Assembly: GCF_900142975.1 (NCBI RefSeq)
Contig: NZ_LT670848.1
Coordinates: forward strand, 3,658,001 to 3,722,000
Length of the DNA: 64,000 bases
From: Salegentibacter salegens
GTDB lineage: Bacteria; Bacteroidota; Bacteroidia; Flavobacteriales; Flavobacteriaceae
Direction: 5' to 3'
A program made the position numbers and the translations under genes. Each line of letters starts with the position of its first letter. Position 1 is the stretch's first letter. This document shows positions 45,279 to 52,769 of this stretch, in pieces. The notes under the pieces were generated by a model. That model saw only the letters and a program-made list of their open reading frames with translations, made no database searches and was not told where the DNA came from.

Positions 45279-45596
45279 TTATTCCATAATTTTTACAGAA
45301 ATAGGATCTAAACGTTTTCCTACTTTTTCTACTTCTACTTCAACTTTTTGACCTTCTTTCAATTCTGAAAAATCTACGGTGCTTCCATTTCGGGTTAACT
45401 CGGTAGTTTCCTTGAAATACAGCTCTAAAGTCTTGTTATCGTCTGTTTTTACGTAAATCTCATCTTTAGAAGCTTCAACCTCTTCTATTGTTCCCTGGTA
45501 AGTTCCAGATTCTACAGTATCAGTACTCTCTCCACAGGAAACCATAAAAAGAAAAATACCTAAAAAAGCAACTGATTTTAAAGTTTTAGTGATCAT
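45279..45596 (-). CDS. Small lipoprotein with OB-like beta barrel
   Basis: The 105-residue protein has a lipoprotein signal (LGIFLFMVSC; Cys21) and then about 75 residues of alternating strands (YQGTIEEVEASKDEIYVKTD; LKEGQKVEVEVEKVG) that resemble a small OB-like or DUF5666-like barrel. Function is unknown. It forms a pair with the DUF2231 gene. A perfect 12-bp palindrome TACAAATTTGTA lies at 45634-45645, 38 bp upstream of its start. Confidence 0.65.
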   Translation of the reverse strand: MITKTLKSVAFLGIFLFMVSCGESTDTVESGTYQGTIEEVEASKDEIYVKTDDNKTLELYFKETTELTRNGSTVDFSELKEGQKVEVEVEKVGKRLDPISVKIME

Positions 45597-45714
45597 AATT
45601 TTAATTTTAGAGTTATTTATATATGAGCTAACTTACAAATTTGTAGTCTTAAATGCTTAAAAGAGATACTTAATTTTACAATATCAGTTTTTCATTCAAA
45701 AATATGAAGAATTT

Positions 45715-47091
45715 CTATTGTGCTGCATTGCTACCAAGGGCTTGTAAGTATTCTGCCTGGGTTTTTAAATATTTAACCTGAAGATCTAATTGCTCCAGCC
45801 TGGCTTCAATAAACCTGGTTTCGCGGGTATTTATTAAAAAGATTGAACTTTCTCCAAAATTGAATTTACGCACTTCGGCCTGAAGTAAAGCATTAGAATC
45901 AACAACCATTTGTTCCGTCATTTCAATTTGCTCTAAAAAGGCCTGAAGTTGTTGCTCTATGGCATTAATTTTCGCTTGTAACTGGTTGTCTTTTAGATTA
46001 AGCTCAAGTTTGGCGTCCTGTAACTCATATTCGGCAATCTTAAGATCACCCCGTTCCCTTCTTAGGAATAGTGGCATAGAAAATTTTACACCCGCCTTGT
46101 AAGAACTTGCATTAAAGGTTTCAAAATTATCGGGTTCTTCTGAAAGGAAATTATACTCCAAATCTACCTTTGGTAATAGCTGATTTATGCGATAACGTTT
46201 TTCTATTTGGAGCGCTTCTATTTTTCGCCTGTAAAATTCCAATTGCGGGTGAGTGTCTAAATTCGCTTCGGGAATTTCAGAAATTAAAGTACGGAATACT
46301 TCGTCGGTACTTACGGGTGTTACTTGTTCTTGCAAAATAAGGGGCTGATCCTGGTTCCATAAATACGTAGAAAGCTCCAATCTTTTTTTCCTGAGTTCTA
46401 CCAATGCCTGGTTAGCCTGCAATCTTCGTTTTTGAATATTAAGGCTTGCTTCTACGGTGTCTATGCCTGCAACCTCACCTATTTGGGCGCCACGCCTAAT
46501 TCCGCGATAGCGCTGGTTTGCATTTGCCAGAAAATCCTCAAAAATTTGTAATTTCTGGTGTGCTCTTACCCATTCAAAATACACAAAAGAGGCATCAAGA
46601 AGAATATCATTTATTATTAATTGTTGTTCGGCCCTGCTTTGCTGCCGGTATGCCTGCGCTTTACGTAAACCGGCCATTCGGGAATTAATCCAAAGTCCTT
46701 CTCCCAAAGATAAAATGACCCCGGCCTGAAACAGTCCGGCATCTGGCACCTTGTTCTGCGGATTAACATAAGCGCCCTGGCTTTGTTGAAATCCGCCTTT
46801 TAATTTTAATCCGTACCACATAGGTACCTGTAGTTGGGCATCAAGAAGGTCGTAATATTCGGTGCCTTTATATTCTTTTTCCTTATAATCTACTTCAAAC
46901 CGGGGATCGAAGGCGCCTCTTGCCGATTGTACTTCGGCGTCGCCTATATTTCTAACCAATCCGGCCTGGCTAACTACAGGGTGTTCGCTTATTACGATAT
47001 CTAAAAATTCGGTATAACTCAGGCTGTCTGTTTGGCCAAAAGCCGAAGAACAAATAAAGAATAGAATAGTAAAATAGTGTACTAAGCGCAT
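45715..47091 (-). CDS. TolC-family outer-membrane protein of an ABC export operon
   Basis: The 458-residue protein has a signal peptide (ending near AFGQ) and the long helical repeats of the outer-membrane efflux family (SYTEFLDIVISEHPVVSQAG; KLQAKINAIEQQLQ-type heptads). It starts 8 bp after the HlyD-like gene and follows the ABC gene, so these three make a tripartite type I-like exporter. No exported substrate gene with a double-glycine leader is evident next to it. Confidence 0.85.
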   Translation of the reverse strand: MRLVHYFTILFFICSSAFGQTDSLSYTEFLDIVISEHPVVSQAGLVRNIGDAEVQSARGAFDPRFEVDYKEKEYKGTEYYDLLDAQLQVPMWYGLKLKGGFQQSQGAYVNPQNKVPDAGLFQAGVILSLGEGLWINSRMAGLRKAQAYRQQSRAEQQLIINDILLDASFVYFEWVRAHQKLQIFEDFLANANQRYRGIRRGAQIGEVAGIDTVEASLNIQKRRLQANQALVELRKKRLELSTYLWNQDQPLILQEQVTPVSTDEVFRTLISEIPEANLDTHPQLEFYRRKIEALQIEKRYRINQLLPKVDLEYNFLSEEPDNFETFNASSYKAGVKFSMPLFLRRERGDLKIAEYELQDAKLELNLKDNQLQAKINAIEQQLQAFLEQIEMTEQMVVDSNALLQAEVRKFNFGESSIFLINTRETRFIEARLEQLDLQVKYLKTQAEYLQALGSNAAQ

Positions 47092-47099
47092 TTATTTGC

Positions 47100-48473
47100 C
47101 TACTTTTTATTATTACTTTTTGCAGCTTGATTGTTAGAATTATCATCCGTTCCCGGTTCATAATAATTAGGTGGGAAACCGTTTAAATTTCGCCATAGCT
47201 CGTACCAAATTGGAACATTTTCCAGAAGGGCGATAGTTTGCGCCCCGCTACCAATACCTATTTGCTCCGGCCATGGATTATCTTCAGGATCGGGGGCGAG
47301 GAGTACCCGGTATTTGCCATTTTTTGAAATATAATTTTCCACCGCTACTACTTCAGCACCGTAGGTACCATAAGAAAGGTTGGGCCAGCCGCTAAAAATA
47401 ATTGAAGGCCAACCATCAAATTGAATGCGAACATCTTCCCCCACGTGAATTAATGGCAAATCTAATGGCCTAACATAAGTTTCTACCGCCATTTGATAGT
47501 TGGAAGGCATAATACCTACTAATTGTTCTCCCTGGGAGAAAGTTTCGCCCAAACCGGCGCGCAAAGCTTTATTTACATACCCATCCTGAGGTGCCAGAAT
47601 ATAATATAAACTGCTGCGCTGTTCGTAATTTGAAAGCTGAATTTGAAGTTTATCAACTTCAGCGCGGGTACCAAATTGATTGCTTTGGGTGGTAAAAATT
47701 TCCTGCCGGGTTTTAGAAATTTTATCGGCATATTCGGCTCCAATTCGGTTTATTTCAATTTCAGCATTTATTACTTCATTTCGGCTTGATAAAAGTTGAT
47801 TTTCCTGTGCGATTAATTGGGCCTGTGCTTCCTGTAATCTTAAGCGCCTCGCTTCTAAATCGGTTAGCGATTTTAAACCTTCTTCCTGCAAGGTTTGCAT
47901 ACGTTCAAATTGCGTTCTGGCAATTTCAACTTCTGTTTTTGCTGCTTCCAGTTTAATACTGTCACTACGAACTTTTAAACCTGCCTGGGCCAGTTTATTG
48001 GTAGCCTGGCTTCGCTTTAATTCCCGTTCTTCTTGCTGTGCTTCTAATTGCTGCCTAAGGGCATTAATCTTTTCGTCATAGGAGTTGGCCGACTGGTTTT
48101 TTGCATCTATTTGACTGGAAGTTCTATTGATTAATAAGGGATCAAAATAATCGCTGCTTACTTCTGAAATCCTTAAAATAGTATCTCCTCTATTTACAAA
48201 ATCACCTTCATTAATATACCATTGTTCAATTTTCCCGGGAATTGGAGATTGTATGGTTTGCGGCCGGTGCTCGGGACTAAGGGTGGTTACATTTCCGCTG
48301 GATCTTATATTTTGCGTCCAGGGTAGAAAGAGAATAATTATAAATAATAAGAACATGCCAATAAGTACCTTATTGAATATGGTGTAGTGTTTTCTATTAA
48401 AAACGAATTTTCCCGACCTGGATCCGGTAATATCTATACGCTCGTTTAATTTTTCTTCAGAAATATTCAGCAT
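47100..48473 (-). CDS. HlyD-family secretion adaptor
   Basis: The 457-residue protein has one N-terminal transmembrane helix (FNKVLIGMFLLFIIILFLPW), a lipoyl half-motif (IPGKIEQWYINEGDFVNRGD), about 180 residues of coiled coil and a second lipoyl half (ILAPQDGYVNKALRAGLGE), then a barrel domain. It links the ABC protein and TolC. It lies 2 bp after the ABC gene. The C-terminus is Asn/Lys-rich and low in complexity. Confidence 0.87.
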   Translation of the reverse strand: MLNISEEKLNERIDITGSRSGKFVFNRKHYTIFNKVLIGMFLLFIIILFLPWTQNIRSSGNVTTLSPEHRPQTIQSPIPGKIEQWYINEGDFVNRGDTILRISEVSSDYFDPLLINRTSSQIDAKNQSANSYDEKINALRQQLEAQQEERELKRSQATNKLAQAGLKVRSDSIKLEAAKTEVEIARTQFERMQTLQEEGLKSLTDLEARRLRLQEAQAQLIAQENQLLSSRNEVINAEIEINRIGAEYADKISKTRQEIFTTQSNQFGTRAEVDKLQIQLSNYEQRSSLYYILAPQDGYVNKALRAGLGETFSQGEQLVGIMPSNYQMAVETYVRPLDLPLIHVGEDVRIQFDGWPSIIFSGWPNLSYGTYGAEVVAVENYISKNGKYRVLLAPDPEDNPWPEQIGIGSGAQTIALLENVPIWYELWRNLNGFPPNYYEPGTDDNSNNQAAKSNNKK

Positions 48474-48475
48474 AT

Positions 48476-50143
48476 CTACACGGATTTAACGATTTTACCA
48501 TCCTGCAATTCCAGGCGCTCATTACAAATATCTTTCCATAAATCGTCGTTACTGGCCACTATTATGCTCCATTTATGCTGCGGATCGGTTAAAAATTTTA
48601 ATATCCTTTTCTTTTCCTGAGGTTCAAACTTTGTAAAAGGTTCTTTTAAAATGAGTATGGCCGGTTTTTTTACAATCGCCCTGGCCAGGATTATTCTTTG
48701 CGAAATAAGCGTAGACAGGTATCTTCCTTCAGGATGAATTTGAGCGTAGATGCCGTTGTTTTGCTCTTTTACAAAATCTTTTAATCCAGCATGTTCTAAT
48801 GCCCAATCTATATCCTGATCTGAGATAGATTCATCTCCAAAAGTTATATTTTCCCAAAGGCTACCTTCAAAAGGGATTTCGTCGGGTAATAAAGTGCCGA
48901 GATATTGCCTGTATTCATTTAAAACCAAAGTATGCCGGGCAAGATCGTTTACATAAATTTTTCCTTTTGTAGGGCTAAAAATTCCGGAAACTAATTTTAA
49001 TAGGCTGGTCCTGCCATTACCTGCCGGCCCTGTAATTAACAGGGATTCCCCGGGCTTAAGTGTAAAATTGATTCCATTTAAAACTGAATAGCCATCGGGC
49101 TCAAATGCCACATCTTTAAACTCGAGTTTAATACCATTGGTAGGGTTTACAGCATTTTGATTTTCGGAAGCTTCTAAGGGTTTATCTACAACCTGCCCCA
49201 GTTTTTCAAGAGAGGTAAGGGTATCGTAAATATCTTCAAGGCCACGTATCATTTTCTCTACTGAAGAAATAATCAATAAAATAATGATCTCGGCGGCTAC
49301 AAATTGTCCAATATTCATTTGTTGATTTAAAACCAACATCCCTCCAATAGCTAAAAGTCCACCGGCCACAAGAACTTTAAAAACAATAAGTTTGATGTAT
49401 TGAATTTTAAGAATCCCAAAATGCTCTTCCCGTTCTCTAAGGTATTTTTCGGTGAGTTTGTCATTTTTATCCAGCGCCAGCCTGCTACGTCCAGAAATTT
49501 TAAAACTGTTCAAATTTCGGGCAACTTCCTGAATCCAGTGAGCAACCAGGTATTTATTTTTAGATTCATCTAAGCTGGTTTTTAAACCTTTTTCAGCAGT
49601 AAATTTAAAAACTATATAAAGTAATAACACCAATAATAATCCATATAGAATGAAGAATGGATGATAAAGGGAGAGTAAAATAACCCCAAAAACAACCTGA
49701 ACTGTGGCCGCGGGGAGATCCAGTAAAATTTTACTTACTCCTTTTTGCACTTTTAAGGTATCAAAGAATCGGTTTGCTAATTCCGGCGGATAGATATTTT
49801 GTAAAGCTTCACTTTTAATTTTTGGAAAACGATATGAAAACTCAAAACTGGAACGGGTAAATATTTTTTGTTGAATGTTTTCTACCAGTCTAAGTTGTAG
49901 TAATTCAAAAACCCCAACCAAACCTACTGCGAGAGTTACTAAAATCACTAAAATAACCCAGCTGGTACTAACTTTTCCTCCCTGAATTAAATTTACAATG
50001 GCCTGGATGCCCAGGGGTACTGCTAAATTTATTAAACCGGCGAAAAGTGCATAAAATAGAATATGACTTACATCGCGCTTATCTAATTTAAGTAAATTCC
50101 AAAGTCTTTTTACCGAAGTACCAGGTTTAGTTTTGCTCATCAA
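48476..50143 (-). CDS. ABC exporter with degenerate ATPase motifs
   Basis: The 555-residue protein has a six-helix ABC membrane domain (about 1-310) and a nucleotide-binding domain (about 335-555) and lacks an N-terminal C39 peptidase. Key motifs are altered. Walker A is GPAGNGRTS (Lys to Arg, about residue 377). The LSGGQ signature region reads YLSTLISQR. Walker B is ILILKEPF (Asp to Lys). The H-loop histidine is missing in VASNDDLW. The catalytic glutamate of Walker B is kept. The frame is intact and the overlap with hlyD is normal, so this is not recent decay. ATP hydrolysis is doubtful; it may work with another ATPase or as a structural export partner. Confidence 0.85.
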   Translation of the reverse strand: MMSKTKPGTSVKRLWNLLKLDKRDVSHILFYALFAGLINLAVPLGIQAIVNLIQGGKVSTSWVILVILVTLAVGLVGVFELLQLRLVENIQQKIFTRSSFEFSYRFPKIKSEALQNIYPPELANRFFDTLKVQKGVSKILLDLPAATVQVVFGVILLSLYHPFFILYGLLLVLLLYIVFKFTAEKGLKTSLDESKNKYLVAHWIQEVARNLNSFKISGRSRLALDKNDKLTEKYLREREEHFGILKIQYIKLIVFKVLVAGGLLAIGGMLVLNQQMNIGQFVAAEIIILLIISSVEKMIRGLEDIYDTLTSLEKLGQVVDKPLEASENQNAVNPTNGIKLEFKDVAFEPDGYSVLNGINFTLKPGESLLITGPAGNGRTSLLKLVSGIFSPTKGKIYVNDLARHTLVLNEYRQYLGTLLPDEIPFEGSLWENITFGDESISDQDIDWALEHAGLKDFVKEQNNGIYAQIHPEGRYLSTLISQRIILARAIVKKPAILILKEPFTKFEPQEKKRILKFLTDPQHKWSIIVASNDDLWKDICNERLELQDGKIVKSV

Positions 50144-50327
50144 TTAATACTATAGCAGTTTAAAAAGTGATTTTCCATAATATGCAAAAATAATTTTCAA
50201 AAGAATTTTTCGTCAGGGTTTAATCAAATTTTAACGCTTGTTTTGCTATAATTTCTGTTCAGTAAGCCTGATTAATTGTATGAAATCTGAATGCAAATTT
50301 ATTTGTTCTAATAAGAATGGTAAAGAA

Positions 50328-51611
50328 CTATTTCTCGTTTTTTCTATTTATACTCACCTTAAGGCCTTCTTTTTTACCTGCTCTTTTAATAAATAGTTCT
50401 CCGGGGGTTTGATTTCCTTTTATTTTTAATTCAAATTCTGAACGTGGAGCTAAAATAAACGGGAGACTTCTCTTATTTATTATACTAAAGTTATCGCTAA
50501 TGGTTATCCCGGTGATTACAATTGCCTGGTTGCCTCCTTTATGAGAAATTCGCACACTTTTAGTTTCTTCTTTTGAAAAATTAAGATTGCCTTCTGATGC
50601 TTTTAACTCGCCCGCCAGGATAGCATTGGTGCTAAAATTAAGGGAATTGTCTTTCGAAAAAACTTCAAAAGAATTAAGCTCGGGACCACCACCGCGATTT
50701 CCACTGCCTGCACCAATAATAATTTGTTTATTTATGGTGATTGCCTGGGTACCGTGCCTACCTGTTTTTAATGGGGGCAGGCTGTCCCATTTTCCTTTTG
50801 CAAAATCAAAAATTTCAGCTTCATTATGTGCAGCTTCCTGGGCATCGCTTTCACCTCCCAGAATTACAGGATTATTGTCTAAAAGTCCAATTGCCGTGCC
50901 GCCCCTTGGCGTAGGAATTTCAGCAATAGTTTTCCATTTTTCCGCATTAAAATCATAAATATCTGTGGGTTTAACCGTACCTGCAAATCCGTTGCCTTCA
51001 ATACTTCCCGATTTTCTTCCGCCGGCAACAAAAAGTATATCCCCGGTTATTGCGGCCTGAAAGTGGTCTCGTTCATTTGGCGAATTTGGAAGTTTTTTCC
51101 ATTTATTATTATAAACATCAAATTCATCAAACCAGTTTACCCAACCTGAGGTATGCCCATTGGTAATTCCGTTTATCAAATAAATCTTTTTATCTTTTAC
51201 CGCAACCCCGGCAGCACCACGTCTTCTATCTGCAGGAATTTCTGGGCCTTTAATCCATAGATCTTCCAGTGGATCGTAAATATAGATATTCGGGATAGGG
51301 TCTTCATCTGGCCAGCCACCGGTAAAAGCGCCTAGAATATAAACAAGTCCGTCCAGGCTAACTGCCTGGGTATGGTGAATTTCCAGGGGAGGTTGCGCAC
51401 CTTTTTTCCATATTTGGTTTTCGGTGTCGTATATATCTATTGGTTTATTTCCACGACCCCCAATTAAAATAAATCGCTTTCCTGCCTGTACAAAGGCATT
51501 CTCGTGGCGTTCTTTTGCTTTTTCATTTGCGGGAAGTTTCTTCCAGGATTGAGAATTAAGACTAATTACAGAAAAACAAAAAATGCTAATTAAAAGGTAT
51601 TTTTTCATCAT
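50328..51611 (-). CDS. Secreted Kelch-repeat protein
   Basis: The 427-residue protein has a signal peptide (ending near SLNSQ) and six or more Kelch repeats forming a beta propeller (for example AFVQAGKRFILIGGRGNKPI, VYILGAFTGGW, ITGDILFVAGGRKSGS, VILGGESD). A C-terminal beta-sandwich of about 100 residues follows (KSVRISHKGGNQAIVITGIT). There is no catalytic Cys-Tyr pattern of galactose oxidase that I can identify. It is divergent from the flavodoxin-like gene at 51737. Role unknown, probably carbohydrate or protein binding outside the cell. Confidence 0.8.
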   Translation of the reverse strand: MMKKYLLISIFCFSVISLNSQSWKKLPANEKAKERHENAFVQAGKRFILIGGRGNKPIDIYDTENQIWKKGAQPPLEIHHTQAVSLDGLVYILGAFTGGWPDEDPIPNIYIYDPLEDLWIKGPEIPADRRRGAAGVAVKDKKIYLINGITNGHTSGWVNWFDEFDVYNNKWKKLPNSPNERDHFQAAITGDILFVAGGRKSGSIEGNGFAGTVKPTDIYDFNAEKWKTIAEIPTPRGGTAIGLLDNNPVILGGESDAQEAAHNEAEIFDFAKGKWDSLPPLKTGRHGTQAITINKQIIIGAGSGNRGGGPELNSFEVFSKDNSLNFSTNAILAGELKASEGNLNFSKEETKSVRISHKGGNQAIVITGITISDNFSIINKRSLPFILAPRSEFELKIKGNQTPGELFIKRAGKKEGLKVSINRKNEK

Positions 51612-51640
51612 TATATAAAATAATTTACTATAAATATAGA

Positions 51641-51656
51641 GTTTCTAACAAGAAAC
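51641..51656. promoter_or_regulatory. Inverted repeat in the divergent Kelch/flavodoxin promoter region
   Basis: GTTTCTAACAAGAAAC has 6-bp arms and a 4-bp centre. It lies 30 bp upstream of the Kelch gene and 81 bp upstream of the flavodoxin-fold gene. This is a plausible operator for a dimeric regulator, with no direct support. Confidence 0.35.
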
Positions 51657-51736
51657 TAAGGTAGGTTTAACCAAGCCTTAACTGCTTTAGGTTTCTCTTT
51701 TTAATAAGTTGCAGGGTAAACCATAAAATCTAAATT

Positions 51737-52387
51737 ATGAAACTGAAAGCTTTATTTTTGAATTGTACCCTTAAAAAATCTCCTAAAACTTCTAATACTG
51801 AGGCCTTTATTGAAGAAGCTGAAAAGGTTTTTAATGACCTTGATGTTTCTACCGAAATTGTTCGTGTAGTAGATCATGATGTGAAATTTGGAGTTACCTC
51901 TGATGAAGAAAATGGAGATGAATGGCCTAAAATTTTGAAGAAGGTTAAGGCTGCCGATATTTTAATTCTTGCCACCCCAATTTGGCGCGGAGACCGGGGT
52001 GCTGTTGCCAAAATGGTTGCCGAACGTTTTGACGGAATTATGGAAGAGGGAAGCGAAGAAAACGGCCAATTCCCAACCTATAATAAAGTGGCTGGGGTAA
52101 TGGTAGATGGTAATGAAGACGGTGCTAAAAAAGCGATCTCCAGTATGGTTTTTGACCTCTCGGAACACGGATTTAGCGTTCCGGTTAACGGATTTTGCTA
52201 TTACGTTGGGGAAGCCGGCCCTGGGCCAAGTTATATTGAAGCCGAAGGGAATAAACACGAATTCACCAATAATATGATGTTGCTCATGGCGCACAACCTG
52301 GTGCATTTAGCCAAAACTTTAAAAGAAAATCCGTATCCTACTAATGTGAAAAAACTGGAAGAGAAAGCTAAGGAAATGAGTAAGTAG
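51737..52387 (+). CDS. Flavodoxin-fold NAD(P)H-dependent oxidoreductase
   Basis: The 216-residue protein has the FMN-reductase pattern: strand 1 and the phosphate loop in FLNCTLKKSPKTSNTEAFIE, ILATPIWRGDRGAVAKMVAE in the second FMN loop, and VAGVMVDGNEDGAKKAISSM in the third. The cell location is cytosolic. It probably reduces quinones, flavins or nitro compounds with NAD(P)H; the substrate is unknown. It is a single gene ending at the hairpin 52411-52428. Confidence 0.8.
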   Translation: MKLKALFLNCTLKKSPKTSNTEAFIEEAEKVFNDLDVSTEIVRVVDHDVKFGVTSDEENGDEWPKILKKVKAADILILATPIWRGDRGAVAKMVAERFDGIMEEGSEENGQFPTYNKVAGVMVDGNEDGAKKAISSMVFDLSEHGFSVPVNGFCYYVGEAGPGPSYIEAEGNKHEFTNNMMLLMAHNLVHLAKTLKENPYPTNVKKLEEKAKEMSK

Positions 52388-52410
52388 GAAACGGTTTGGA
52401 CATTTTATAG

Positions 52411-52428
52411 AAAGCTCTTAAGGGCTTT
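52411..52428 (+). terminator. Terminator after the flavodoxin-fold gene
   Basis: A 7-bp stem (AAAGCTC / GGGCTTT, one G-U pair) with loop TTAA is followed by TTTT. It also lies next to the stop codon of the minus-strand small gene. Confidence 0.6.
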
Positions 52429-52429
52429 T

Positions 52430-52582
52430 TTAATCTAAAGAATTCCTGGTTACCCAGGACTTCCAACCAATAATAGCCATTTGTACTTTGCTGGCTTTTC
52501 TTAGGTCCAGTTCTTTTTCGGTATAATTGGGAAGGACTTTTTTGTTGAGTTTAGATAGCGCTTTAAAGAATTTCTTTTTCAT
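52430..52582 (-). CDS. Small basic protein, 50 residues
   Basis: The frame runs from ATG 52582 to TAA 52430. The product (start MKKKFFKALSKLNKKVLPNY, end WKSWVTRNSLD) is strongly basic at its N-terminus and resembles short conserved proteins I associate with flavobacterial genomes, though I cannot name a family. Protein-like composition and a terminator at its 3' side support it. Confidence 0.55.
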   Translation of the reverse strand: MKKKFFKALSKLNKKVLPNYTEKELDLRKASKVQMAIIGWKSWVTRNSLD

Positions 52583-52717
52583 AGTTGGTTGGTTTACTCG
52601 ATAATCGAGATTTAAGTGCCCGAAGGCCCGACTCGAAAAAAAAAGATCATTTTATATCACTCGTGAGTTTTCTTCGAGGTCGTTTCCTTCAAAGATATTG
52701 AAAATCAGTCAAAAGAA

Positions 52718-52742
52718 AAAGGCAGGTGATGAGCCTGCCTTT
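52718..52742 (-). terminator. Terminator of the BlaI/BlaR1-like unit
   Basis: The 9-bp stem AAAGGCAGG / CCTGCCTTT with a 7-base loop is followed on the minus strand by a T-rich run. It lies 27 bp after the stop codon of the BlaR1-like gene. Confidence 0.8.
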
Positions 52743-52769
52743 AAATTCAAATTAAAATAAAAAACGAAA

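Noticed and set aside
45634..45645. TACAAATTTGTA palindrome as a strong operator call
   Set aside because: It is only A/T-rich and 12 bp, so chance is likely in this genome; mentioned only with the lipoprotein gene.
48476..50143. Frameshift or sequencing error as the cause of the altered ABC motifs
   Set aside because: The frame is continuous, the rest of the ATPase domain aligns, and each altered motif is a substitution in place.
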